Shown here: positions 1 through 6,054 of the stretch, piece after piece
Layout of the letters: each line of letters opens with the position of its first letter
How positions within the stretch are numbered: the stretch's first letter is position 1
From: Thermoanaerobaculaceae bacterium
GTDB lineage: Bacteria; Acidobacteriota; Thermoanaerobaculia; Thermoanaerobaculales; Thermoanaerobaculaceae
Length of the DNA stretch: 10,126 nucleotides
Assembly (NCBI GenBank): GCA_022865555.1
Contig: JALHTD010000428.1
Coordinates: 1 to 10,126 of the forward strand
Direction: 5' to 3'
Translations under genes and position numbers: made by a program
The notes under the pieces: model-generated
What the model was told of the DNA's origin: nothing
Databases searched by the model: none
Seen by the model: the letters and a program-made list of their open reading frames with translations, nothing else

Positions 1-1
1 C

Positions 2-1009
2 CACCTCTGGAAGCTGCTGGCCAGCATCTTGCTGGCCGTCGTGCTGTTCGCGGTTTTCCTCTGGACTGCCCCGCTCGGCGAGGTCGGCGCGACGCTTGCC
101 CGCGTGAAGGTCTTCTGGGTCCTCGCCTCGGTGGCCGTGGCGCTGGCGACCTACGCCATCCGGGCGCTGCGCTGGGGGCTGATTCTCCGGCCGGTGGGGC
201 GAGCCGGAACGGCCAACCTGCTCGGCTGCACCGCGGCCGGCTTCGCCACCTCGACGATCCTGCCGGCGCGCGCGGGCGAGATCGTGCGGCCCTTGCTGCT
301 TACTGCAAGGACCGGCTTGCCGGCTGCCGGCACCCTTGCCTCGATCCTCACCGAGCGCCTCCTGGACGGGGCCTCGGTGCTCCTGCTCTTCGCGGGCGGA
401 GTCGTCTTTGCCCACTCGAGCCTCAACCCCGACAGCCTGACCCTGCTGCGCGACGCGGCGATGTTGACCACGGCAGGCCTCGCGGTGGCCGTAGCCATCG
501 TCTTCCTCCTGCTACGGCACCGCACCGGCACCGTGACGCGGCTCGCCAGCCTCGCCCCGGTTCGGTTCCGGAGCCGGGTGGAGAGCTTCATCCACCACCT
601 CCTCGACGGCCTCGAGGTGCTCCGGAGCCCGCTGCGCCTGACCGAGATCGCGCTGTGGAGCCTCGGCCTCTGGGTGGTTATCGGGTGGCAGCTCGTGCTG
701 CTCGCGAAGGCCTTCGATCTGCAGATGAACCTTGGTCAGTCGTTCGTGGTGCTGGCGGTGGCGGTCATCGGCCTGGCCGTACCTGCGCCGGCCGGCGTCG
801 GTGGCTTCCACTGGGCGATTCGCGTCGGGCTCACGCAGTTCATGAGCGTCGGCGTCCCGACGGCGACCGCTTTTGCCCTCCTCCACCACGCGATCTGCTT
901 CTTCCCGATAACCGTTCTGGGCCTCGCTTACCTCGCCGGCGTGGGGCTGTCCCTCGGGCGGGTGCGCGCGCTGCAGGGCGAAGCGCAGCCCGACGCGGAG
1001 GCTCGCTAG
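2..1009 (+). CDS. YbhN/UPF0104-type integral membrane protein (LPG synthase TM-domain family), 5' partial
   Basis: The reading frame is open to the window edge (codons for H-L-W-K-L-L-A-S-I precede the TTG at 29), so the N-terminus probably lies outside and 336 residues are visible. The protein is hydrophobic with about seven to eight membrane segments. It has the hallmarks of the flippase-like membrane domain also found in lysylphosphatidylglycerol synthase (PF03706): an R-A-L-R-W stretch after the second helix, then L-P-A-R-A-G-E-I-V-R-P, then T-E-R-L-L-D. Characterised relatives have this domain fused to a lysyl-transferase domain (MprF). Here there is only the membrane part, so a role in lipid or lipid-linked substrate handling is inference and the substrate is unknown. 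The gene ends in TAG directly abutting the nrdR ATG, so it is probably co-transcribed with nrdR. Family assignment is fairly sure, function is not. Confidence 0.8.
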   Translation, partial: HLWKLLASILLAVVLFAVFLWTAPLGEVGATLARVKVFWVLASVAVALATYAIRALRWGLILRPVGRAGTANLLGCTAAGFATSTILPARAGEIVRPLLLTARTGLPAAGTLASILTERLLDGASVLLLFAGGVVFAHSSLNPDSLTLLRDAAMLTTAGLAVAVAIVFLLLRHRTGTVTRLASLAPVRFRSRVESFIHHLLDGLEVLRSPLRLTEIALWSLGLWVVIGWQLVLLAKAFDLQMNLGQSFVVLAVAVIGLAVPAPAGVGGFHWAIRVGLTQFMSVGVPTATAFALLHHAICFFPITVLGLAYLAGVGLSLGRVRALQGEAQPDAEAR

Positions 1010-1477
1010 ATGCGCTGCCCGTACTGCGGCCACATGGAGGACCGCGTCGTCGACTCACGCGAGCTCGGCGAGGGCAGCCAGGTACGGCGCCGACGGGAGT
1101 GCCTCTCCTGCACGAAGCGCTACACGACCTACGAGCGCATCGAGGAGGTTCCGGCGCTGGTGGTCAAGCGTGATGGCCAGCGCGAGCCGTACGACCGCGC
1201 GAAGGTTCTCGGCGGCCTCATCCGTGCTTGCGAGAAGCGGCCCGTCACCTCGCGCCAGCTCGAGGCGATGGTGGATGCCGTGGAGGCCGCGCTGAACCGC
1301 AAGGACGACCGCGAGATCCGCTCGGACGAGATCGGGCAGATCCTGATGGCCAAGCTGCGCGCCCTCGACCAGGTGGCCTACGTGCGCTTCGCCAGCGTCT
1401 ACCGCCGCTTCGAGGACATCGAGCAGTTCCTCGTGGAGCTCGAGAGGCTGCGCAAGGAGCGGGAGGTGGGAGCGTGA
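1010..1477 (+). CDS. nrdR: Transcriptional repressor NrdR of ribonucleotide reductase genes
   Basis: A 155-residue protein of the usual NrdR length. The N-terminus is a zinc ribbon with C3-P-Y-C6 and C31-L-S-C34, including the typical D-S-R and R-R-R-R-E-C segments. It is followed by an ATP-cone from about residue 47 to 137, beginning V-V-K-R-D-G. In the family, the ATP-cone senses (d)ATP and the zinc ribbon binds paired NrdR boxes in front of nrd operons, repressing ribonucleotide reductase when dATP is high. No nrd gene is in this window, so it acts in trans. The ATG start follows the previous stop directly and has GGAGG at 997-1001, eight bases upstream. Its TGA overlaps the next gene's GTG (GTGA at 1474-1477). 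All zinc ligands are intact. Confidence 0.96.
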   Translation: MRCPYCGHMEDRVVDSRELGEGSQVRRRRECLSCTKRYTTYERIEEVPALVVKRDGQREPYDRAKVLGGLIRACEKRPVTSRQLEAMVDAVEAALNRKDDREIRSDEIGQILMAKLRALDQVAYVRFASVYRRFEDIEQFLVELERLRKEREVGA

Positions 1478-1920
1478 GGCGGCGCGTGTCTTCCGGCTGG
1501 GAGCTGGAGCTCATCCAGCGCCACCTCGACGAGCTTCTCAACCTCCTCGCCGTTCCGCGGGGGCCCGCCGAGACCGGCTTCGCGCCCCCGGTGGACCTGC
1601 AGGAGGGCAAGGACCGCTACGTGGTTCGCATCGACCTTCCGGGCGTGGCGGCTTCCGAGCTGGTGGTCACGCTGCGCCAGCGCGAGCTGCGGATCGCGGG
1701 TCGCAAGCTTCCCGGCAACGAGCAGGCCGCAAAAGGCCACTGCCACCACATGGAGCGCGGCTTCGGCGCCTTCTCGGTCGAGGTCCTCCTCCCGGGCCCC
1801 GTGCGCCCCGATGCCGCGACCGCTGGCCTCGCCGCCGGGGTACTCGAGGTCCGCCTGCCGCGCGCGCGCGAGCGCCGAGACTCGCTCTACACGATCGCCG
1901 TGACCGACGAGGAATCATGA
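1474..1920 (+). CDS. Small heat-shock protein, Hsp20/alpha-crystallin family
   Basis: A 148-residue protein starting at the GTG that overlaps the nrdR stop, with GGAGGT at 1462-1467 six bases upstream. The frame stays open further upstream inside nrdR, but this start gives a normal Hsp20 length and a good ribosome site. The alpha-crystallin domain spans about residues 36-130. It shows a P-x-V-D-L-x-E opening, [22 protein letters not shown] and the diagnostic A-G-V-L-E-V-R-L-P. The tail contains I-A-V, a version of the I-x-I/V motif that docks between subunits in sHSP oligomers. Family members are ATP-independent holdases that keep unfolding proteins soluble. Its TGA overlaps the lon ATG (ATGA at 1917-1920), so chaperone and protease are probably made together. 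No heat-shock promoter element was seen; the operon promoter lies outside the window or upstream in the YbhN gene. Confidence 0.9.
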   Translation: MRRRVSSGWELELIQRHLDELLNLLAVPRGPAETGFAPPVDLQEGKDRYVVRIDLPGVAASELVVTLRQRELRIAGRKLPGNEQAAKGHCHHMERGFGAFSVEVLLPGPVRPDAATAGLAAGVLEVRLPRARERRDSLYTIAVTDEES

Positions 1921-3416
1921 GCGAAGGAAACCACACCCCACAGGAAGCACGCGAGGAGGCCGTAGCGATACCCGACGTCCTGCCAGCGATGGCGCTCAAG
2001 GACGCTGTGTTGTTCCCCTTCGTGATGGTGCCGCTGTCCATCGGCCGGGACCGGTCGGTGGCAGCCGTAGACCAGGCGCTGGCCGAGAACCGGCTGCTCC
2101 TGCTGCTCGCGCAGAAGGAGCCCAACGAGGAGAACCCGGCGCCGAAGGACCTCTACCAGGTCGGCACCGTCGCCGGCATCATGCGGATGATCAAGCTGCC
2201 GGACAACCGCATCCGCATCCTCGTCCAAGGGCTTGCCCGCGCGCGTGTCGAGTACTTCATGCAGGAGGAGCCCTTCCTCCGCGCGCGCATCACCCGCCTC
2301 GAGGAGCCCGGCACGCCCGCCGGTGACCTCGAGCTCGAGGCCTTCCTGCGGACGGTGCGCGCCAACCTCGAAAAGGTCGTCGAGCTGGGCAAGTCAGTGT
2401 CGCCCGAGGTCATGCTGATCGCGACATCCCTGGAGGATGGGGCCCGCCTGGCGGACCTGGTGGCCTCCAACCTCACCCTCAAGCCCGACGAGGCGCAGAA
2501 GGTCCTTGAGGCTACGGACCTGAAGGAGCGCCTGCGGGCGGTCAACGAATTCCTCGAGCACGAGATCGCGCTCCTCGAGGTGCAGCGGCAGATCACCACG
2601 CAGGTGCAGGGGGAAATGGACAAGTCGCAGCGCGAGTACCTGCTGCGCCAGCAGCTCAAGGCGATCCAGAAAGAGCTCGGCGAGACCGACGACGTGGACC
2701 AAGATGTCCAACGCTACCGCGAGATGATCACCGCCAAGCAGCTTTCAGAGGAGGCGCGCCTCGAGGCCGAGAAACAGCTGAAGCGCCTGCGCACGACCCA
2801 CCCAGAGTCCGCCGAGGCATCGGTGATCAGAACCTACCTCGACTGGCTCACGGGCCTGCCGTGGAAAACCTACTCCAAGGACAATCTGGACCTCGCCCAC
2901 GCGCGCCCCATCCTCGACCAGGACCACTACGACCTCGAAAAGGTCAAGCAGCGGATCCTGGAGTTCCTGGCGGTGCGAAAGCTGAAGGAAGACAGCAAGG
3001 GCCCGATCCTGTGCTTCGTCGGCCCGCCGGGCGTCGGCAAGACCTCGCTCGGGCGCTCGATCGCGCGCGCCCTCGAGCGCAAGTTCATCCGTCTCTCCCT
3101 CGGCGGGGTCCACGACGAGGCTGAGGTCCGCGGGCACCGGCGAACTTACGTCGGGGCGTTGCCGGGCCGCGTCATCCAGGGGATAAACCAGGCCGGCACC
3201 TCCAACCCGGTCTTCATGCTCGACGAGATCGACAAGCTCGGCGCCGATTATCGCGGGGACCCGGCCGCGGCTCTCCTCGAGGTCCTCGACCCGGAGCAGA
3301 ACTTCTCCTTCCGCGACCACTACCTGGACGTCGCCTATGACCTGTCGAAGGTCCTGTTCATCGCGACCGCCAACGTGACCGAGCCAATTCACCCCGCGTT
3401 CCTGGACCGGATGTAG
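1917..3416 (+). CDS. lon: Lon N-terminal part as translated to the internal TAG (499 aa)
   Basis: If the TAG at 3414-3416 is real, this is the primary product. It contains the LAN domain, the linker helices and the large alpha/beta AAA+ subdomain with Walker A (369-376), Walker B (D436, E437), sensor-1 (N486) and the presumed arginine finger (R498). It stops immediately after D-R-M. It would lack the small helical AAA+ subdomain (sensor 2) and the whole peptidase domain, so it could not degrade proteins and probably could not hydrolyse ATP normally. Whether it is stable is unknown. If the TAG is a sequencing error, this entry merges into full-length Lon. Confidence 0.6.
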   Translation: MSEGNHTPQEAREEAVAIPDVLPAMALKDAVLFPFVMVPLSIGRDRSVAAVDQALAENRLLLLLAQKEPNEENPAPKDLYQVGTVAGIMRMIKLPDNRIRILVQGLARARVEYFMQEEPFLRARITRLEEPGTPAGDLELEAFLRTVRANLEKVVELGKSVSPEVMLIATSLEDGARLADLVASNLTLKPDEAQKVLEATDLKERLRAVNEFLEHEIALLEVQRQITTQVQGEMDKSQREYLLRQQLKAIQKELGETDDVDQDVQRYREMITAKQLSEEARLEAEKQLKRLRTTHPESAEASVIRTYLDWLTGLPWKTYSKDNLDLAHARPILDQDHYDLEKVKQRILEFLAVRKLKEDSKGPILCFVGPPGVGKTSLGRSIARALERKFIRLSLGGVHDEAEVRGHRRTYVGALPGRVIQGINQAGTSNPVFMLDEIDKLGADYRGDPAAALLEVLDPEQNFSFRDHYLDVAYDLSKVLFIATANVTEPIHPAFLDRM

Positions 3417-4307
3417 GTCATCCAGCTCTCGGGCTACACCGAGGAGGAGAAGCTCCAGATCGCCCGCCGGCACCTGATCCCCAAGCAGGTGCGCGAGAAC
3501 GGCCTCTCGCCCGGGCGGGTGCGCTTCTTCGACAAGGGCCTGCGCTTCCTGATCGACCGTTACACCCGCGAGGCGGGACTGCGCAACCTCGAGCGCGAGA
3601 TCGGCGGTATCTGCCGAAAGGTCGCGGTGCGTACGGCCCAGGGCGCCACCGGGACCGTCACGGTCACGCCCAAGGCGGTGGAGCGCTTCCTGGGCCCGGT
3701 TCGTTTCCTGCCAGAGGAGAGGCTGGCCCAGGACCGGGTCGGCGTCGCGACAGGCCTGGCCTGGACACCGGTGGGCGGCGACATCCTCCACGTGGAGGCG
3801 CTGGCGCTGCCCGGCAAGGGCGACCTGCGCCTGACCGGCCACCTTGGCGAGGTCATGAAGGAATCGGCGCAGGCGGCGCTCTCGTACCTGAGGGCCAACG
3901 CGGAGAAGTTCGACATCGCTCCGAATTTCTTCGACGAGCACTCGTTCCACCTGCACGTTCCGGCGGGAGCTACTCCCAAGGACGGACCGTCGGCGGGGAT
4001 CACGATGCTGTGCGCGCTCGCGTCGACGGCGGTCGGGAAGGCCGTCCGGCGTGACCTGGCGATGACCGGCGAAATCACCCTCCGAGGAGAGATCCTCCCG
4101 GTCGGCGGGATCAAGGAAAAGGTGCTCGCGTCGTTGCGGGCGGGCATCAACGAGGTCTGCCTGCCGCGCGAGAACCAGCGTGACCTCTCCGAGCTGCCCG
4201 CTTCGGCTCGCGCCAAGTTGCGGGCCCACCTGCTCTCGCGCGCCGAGGACGTGCTGCGCCTCGCGCTCGTCGAGGCACCGGCTGCGGGGGCGGCCAAGGC
4301 GTGGTGA
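3417..4307 (+). CDS. lon: Lon C-terminal part after the TAG: AAA+ small subdomain and S16 peptidase domain
   Basis: The same frame continues without a break after the TAG, beginning V-I-Q-L-S-G-Y-T-E-E-E-K as in intact Lon. It includes the sensor-2 segment G-L-R-N-L-E-R and the complete peptidase domain with the Ser (codon 3990-3992) and Lys (codon 4113-4115) dyad. The first usable start codon after the TAG is a GTG at 3489. The purine-rich GAGGAGGAG near 3441 is too far away (about 40 bases) to serve it, so efficient independent translation is doubtful. A gene caller starting there would give 272 residues. The TGA overlaps the GTG of the next gene. Confidence 0.5.
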   Translation, partial: VIQLSGYTEEEKLQIARRHLIPKQVRENGLSPGRVRFFDKGLRFLIDRYTREAGLRNLEREIGGICRKVAVRTAQGATGTVTVTPKAVERFLGPVRFLPEERLAQDRVGVATGLAWTPVGGDILHVEALALPGKGDLRLTGHLGEVMKESAQAALSYLRANAEKFDIAPNFFDEHSFHLHVPAGATPKDGPSAGITMLCALASTAVGKAVRRDLAMTGEITLRGEILPVGGIKEKVLASLRAGINEVCLPRENQRDLSELPASARAKLRAHLLSRAEDVLRLALVEAPAAGAAKAW

Positions 4308-4846
4308 GACAGCTGCTGGTTCGCGCGAAGGCCCGTTTCGTCGAGGTCGTCGGGGTCCATGACAGGCCGGAGCACCTGGCCGCCGCCTGGGCGCTGGGGA
4401 TCGGGATCGGCCTCTCGCCCCTGATGGGCCTGCACACGGTGCTCGCCCTCGTGCTGGCCATCGTTTTCCGCCTCAACAAGGTCGACGTGGTGCTGGGGAC
4501 CCTTATCATCAACCCGTGGACGTTGACGGTCTACTTCCCGGCTGCCGCTTTCGTGGGCAAGCGGATCACCGGGGTTCACGTCCCTCACTTCGTTCGGTTC
4601 CATCCCGAGTCGGTTCTCGACGTGGCGGTGTGGCGTGACAACGCCCCATGGCTGAGGTCGATGCTGCTGTCGTGGGGGGTCGGGGCCGCGATCTTCTCGC
4701 TTGTGGGCGGGGTGGCGACCTACTTCCTGCTGCGACGCATCATCCGGGTGCACCGCGAGCATCACCTTCGGCGCCACGCGCATGCGGGATCCGCTCCCCC
4801 GGGCCACCAGCCGCCGTCTTCAGGCAGAGAAGACGGCGCTAGCTAG
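4304..4846 (+). CDS. DUF2062 family small integral membrane protein
   Basis: A 180-residue protein. I chose the GTG at 4304, which overlaps the lon TGA (GTGA) like the other joints of this operon; the adjacent GTG at 4301 would add one residue. The sequence fits the DUF2062 pattern: A-A-A-W-A-L-G-I-G-I-G-L-S-P-L-M-G-L-H-T, then a lipophilic stretch with F-R-L-N-K, then G-T-L-I-I-N-P-W-T. About three membrane segments are visible (near residues 27-52, 58-82 and 124-148). The C-terminus is basic, with several His and Arg, and presumably cytoplasmic. The family has no established biochemical activity; in some bacteria the domain is found next to or fused with glycosyltransferases. Its place at the end of a chaperone/protease operon is suggestive but does not define a role. 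It ends in TAG. Confidence 0.82.
   Translation: MRQLLVRAKARFVEVVGVHDRPEHLAAAWALGIGIGLSPLMGLHTVLALVLAIVFRLNKVDVVLGTLIINPWTLTVYFPAAAFVGKRITGVHVPHFVRFHPESVLDVAVWRDNAPWLRSMLLSWGVGAAIFSLVGGVATYFLLRRIIRVHREHHLRRHAHAGSAPPGHQPPSSGREDGAS
4813..4837 (+). repeat. Perfect 9-bp inverted repeat at the end of the DUF2062 gene
   Basis: GCCGTCTTC (4813-4821) and GAAGACGGC (4829-4837) are exact reverse complements around a 7-base loop. They lie inside the last codons of the DUF2062 gene, nine bases before the stop. No T-run follows directly, so alone it is not a canonical intrinsic terminator. It may be an upstream part of the terminator at 4846-4914 or protect the 3' end of the mRNA. Confidence 0.6.
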
Positions 4847-4914
4847 GCGGCAGCGCGAAAGCGCAAGCGACACCCGGAACGAGACCCGAGGTCTCTGCCG
4901 CCGTCACTTTTTTT
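4846..4914 (+). terminator. Structured Rho-independent-like terminator of the nrdR-hsp20-lon-DUF2062 unit
   Basis: Outer arms GGCGGCAG (4846-4853) and CTGCCGCC (4895-4902) are perfectly complementary. They enclose two further perfect hairpins: GCGC-GAAA-GCGC (4853-4864, a GNRA-type tetraloop) and GAGACC-CGA-GGTCTC (4881-4895). A run of seven T (4908-4914) follows five bases after the outer stem. On the + strand this could fold as a three-way junction ending in a U-tract. The inner and outer stems share one base at each end, so they may compete. It lies directly after the last gene of the operon. On the - strand there is an A-run instead, so it would not terminate uxs. Confidence 0.65.
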
Positions 4915-4938
4915 CGTCTGTCTTCGCGAAGCTGGCAG

Positions 4939-5889
4939 TCAGGCCTGGCGGGCCCGGCGCTCGCGGAAGTAGCCGATGGTTCGGCGCAGCCCCTCCTCGA
5001 GCGGAACCCGAGGCTCCCAGCCCAGCCGCGTGCGGGCGAGCGTGATGTCGGGCTGGCGCACCTTGGGGTCGTCCACCGGGAGCGGGCGGAACTCGATCGG
5101 CACGTGGTTGCCGACCAGCCGCCGGATCGTCTCGGCGAACTGGAGAACCGTCATCTCCGCCGGGTTTCCGATGTTGACAGGGTCGCCGATCTCCGAGAAC
5201 AGCACCCTCACGATGCCTTCGATCTCGTCGTCCACGTAACAGAACGAGCGGGTCTGGGATCCGTCGCCGAAGACCGTAAGCGGCTCGCCGGCCAGGACCT
5301 GGGAGATGAACGCCGGAACGACGCGCCCGTCGCGCGGCCGCATCCTCGGCCCGAAGGTGTTGAAGATGCGCACGATCCGGGTCGACACCCCGTGAAAGCG
5401 CTGGTAAGCCATCGTCATCGCCTCGGAGAAGCGCTTGGCCTCGTCGTACACGCCGCGCGGCCCGACGGGGTTCACGTTGCCCCAGTAGCTCTCGGGCTGC
5501 GGGTGCGTCAGAGGGTCCCCGTAGACCTCGGAGGTCGAGGCGAGGAGGAAGCGCGCCCCCTTCGCCTTCGCGAGCCCGAGCGCCTTGTGGGTGCCGAGGG
5601 ATCCCACCTTGAGGGTCTCGATCGGAAGCTCCAGGTAGTCGATCGGCGAGGCCGGGGACGCAAAGTGGAGGACGAAGTCCACCTCCCCAGGGACGTGGAT
5701 GTAGTTGGTCACGTCGTACTTCTCGAAAGTGAATCCGTCGACACCGAAGAGGTGCTCGACGTTGGCGAGGCTCCCGGTGAGGAGGTTGTCGATGCACACG
5801 ACTTCCATCCCCTCCGCCAGCAGTCGGTCACACAGGTGCGAGCCGAGGAACCCCGCCCCGCCGGTCACCACCGCCCGAACTCGCTCCAT
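4939..5889 (-). CDS. uxs: UDP-glucuronate decarboxylase (UDP-xylose synthase), extended SDR family
   Basis: A 316-residue cytosolic NAD+-dependent enzyme of the size of bacterial UXS. The family oxidises UDP-glucuronate at C4, decarboxylates it and reduces the intermediate to UDP-xylose, a donor for surface polysaccharides. Visible features are the Rossmann motif G10-G-A-G-F-L-G16, the acidic D34 that reads the NAD ribose, and the H-F-A-S-P-A-S-P segment (75-82) typical of UXS. Also present are S-T-S-E (118-121), the catalytic pair Y148-x-x-x-K152 in Y-D-E-A-K-R, and [10 protein letters not shown]. The ATG has a near-perfect ribosome site, AAGGAGGT (complement of 5895-5902), five bases upstream. 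It stands alone on the - strand, convergent with the lon operon and divergent from the dehydrogenase. A dTDP-glucose 4,6-dehydratase or UDP-glucose epimerase is the alternative, but the SPASP and YDEAKR motifs favour UXS. Confidence 0.9.
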   Translation of the reverse strand: MERVRAVVTGGAGFLGSHLCDRLLAEGMEVVCIDNLLTGSLANVEHLFGVDGFTFEKYDVTNYIHVPGEVDFVLHFASPASPIDYLELPIETLKVGSLGTHKALGLAKAKGARFLLASTSEVYGDPLTHPQPESYWGNVNPVGPRGVYDEAKRFSEAMTMAYQRFHGVSTRIVRIFNTFGPRMRPRDGRVVPAFISQVLAGEPLTVFGDGSQTRSFCYVDDEIEGIVRVLFSEIGDPVNIGNPAEMTVLQFAETIRRLVGNHVPIEFRPLPVDDPKVRQPDITLARTRLGWEPRVPLEEGLRRTIGYFRERRARQA

Positions 5890-5972
5890 GCGCTACCTCC
5901 TTCGAGCATTATGCACTGGAAGCACCGGCAAGGTCGCAGTTAGTGGCGCCAAACGGGCGTCGCGGCCGCCCC

Positions 5973-6001
5973 TTGCATTCTGCCCGAAGGGTGAGGAAAA
6001 T
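5973..6001 (+). promoter_or_regulatory. Possible sigma70-type promoter of the acyl-CoA dehydrogenase gene
   Basis: TTGCAT (5973-5978) and GAAAAT (5996-6001) are separated by 17 bases and resemble -35 and -10 boxes (3/6 and 4/6 matches). The -10-like box runs into the palindrome at 6001-6018, so a repressor bound there would cover the start of transcription. The boxes are weak and high-GC promoters vary, so this is a suggestion supported mainly by position. Confidence 0.3.
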
Positions 6002-6018
6002 GAATGAGCGTTCATTCA
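6001..6018. promoter_or_regulatory. FadR-like (TetR-family) operator palindrome TGAATGA-N4-TCATTCA
   Basis: TGAATGAGCGTTCATTCA has perfect 7-base arms around a 4-base spacer. Arm sequence and spacing equal the published consensus for Bacillus FadR, a TetR-family repressor of fatty-acid beta-oxidation genes released by long-chain acyl-CoA (TGAATGA-MTAN-TCATTCA). It lies 36 bases before the chosen start of an acyl-CoA dehydrogenase gene, a fitting target. The AT-rich palindrome stands out in an otherwise very GC-rich spacer. The regulator gene is not in the window, and uxs might also be affected because the region is divergent. Confidence 0.65.
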
Positions 6019-6024
6019 ACGCAA

Positions 6025-6042
6025 GTGGGCCGGCCGGCTCAC
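6025..6042. repeat. GC-rich imperfect inverted repeat before the dehydrogenase ribosome site
   Basis: The segment from 6025 to 6042 is an 18-base inverted repeat with one mismatched pair, centred on the perfect 10-base palindrome GCCGGCCGGC (6029-6038). It sits between the FadR-like operator and the ribosome site. In RNA it has almost no loop, so it may be a second protein-binding site rather than a hairpin, or chance in GC-rich DNA. Confidence 0.3.
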
Positions 6043-6045
6043 GAG

Positions 6046-6051
6046 GGAGGT
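6046..6051 (+). promoter_or_regulatory. Ribosome-binding site that decides the acyl-CoA dehydrogenase start
   Basis: GGAGGT at 6046-6051 lies three to four bases before the GTG at 6055. No such site precedes the in-frame ATG at 6004, which lies inside the operator palindrome. This favours GTG 6055 as the start. The spacing is short but acceptable. Confidence 0.55.
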
Positions 6052-6054
6052 CAG

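Larger units (their letters stand above)
1917..4307 (+). pseudogene. lon: lon, ATP-dependent protease La, interrupted by one in-frame TAG (codon 500)
   Basis: A full-length Lon frame of 796 sense codons plus one internal stop, matching the usual bacterial Lon length of about 780-820. Domains in order: LAN substrate-binding domain (about 19-210), helical/coiled-coil linker (about 215-320), AAA+ ATPase (about 345-595) and Lon S16 peptidase domain (about 600-790). Key residues are present on both sides of the lesion. These are Walker A G369-P-P-G-V-G-K375-T, Walker B L-D436-E437, sensor-1 N486, the D-R-M arginine (498), catalytic Ser692 in D-G-P-S-A-G, and catalytic Lys733 in G-G-I-K-E-K (numbering counts the stop as 500). 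The stop is TAG at 3414-3416, exactly where Lon proteins have Glu in D-R-M-E-V-I, so a single GAG-to-TAG change explains it. There is no frameshift or decay elsewhere, so the lesion is recent or is a sequence error. The ATG overlaps the hsp20 stop, with AGGA at 1910-1913. Confidence 0.9.

Noticed and set aside
3414..3416. Pyrrolysine or other programmed recoding at the lon TAG
   Set aside because: The position is an ordinary Glu in the family, no recoding structure is evident, and TAG ends three other genes here. It cannot be fully excluded without the genome's tRNA set.
2745..4229. Long open frame (about 490 codons) antisense to lon
   Set aside because: High-GC third positions make stops rare on the opposite strand; the translation is low-complexity and Arg/Glu/Val-rich with no recognisable domain, while the + strand is clearly Lon.
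4922..4931. Palindrome CTTCGCGAAG downstream of uxs as a terminator or operator
   Set aside because: It is only 10 bases, with no T-run on the uxs strand and no repeat of it elsewhere in the window; probably chance.
5908..5913. CATAAT (complement strand) as the -10 box of uxs
   Set aside because: It would place the transcript start within or next to the AAGGAGGT ribosome site, and no convincing -35 is found 16-18 bases upstream.
6004..6054. ATG at 6004 as the start of the acyl-CoA dehydrogenase
   Set aside because: It lies inside the operator palindrome, lacks a ribosome site and adds 17 residues unlike the family; GTG 6055 has GGAGGT and the expected N-terminus.
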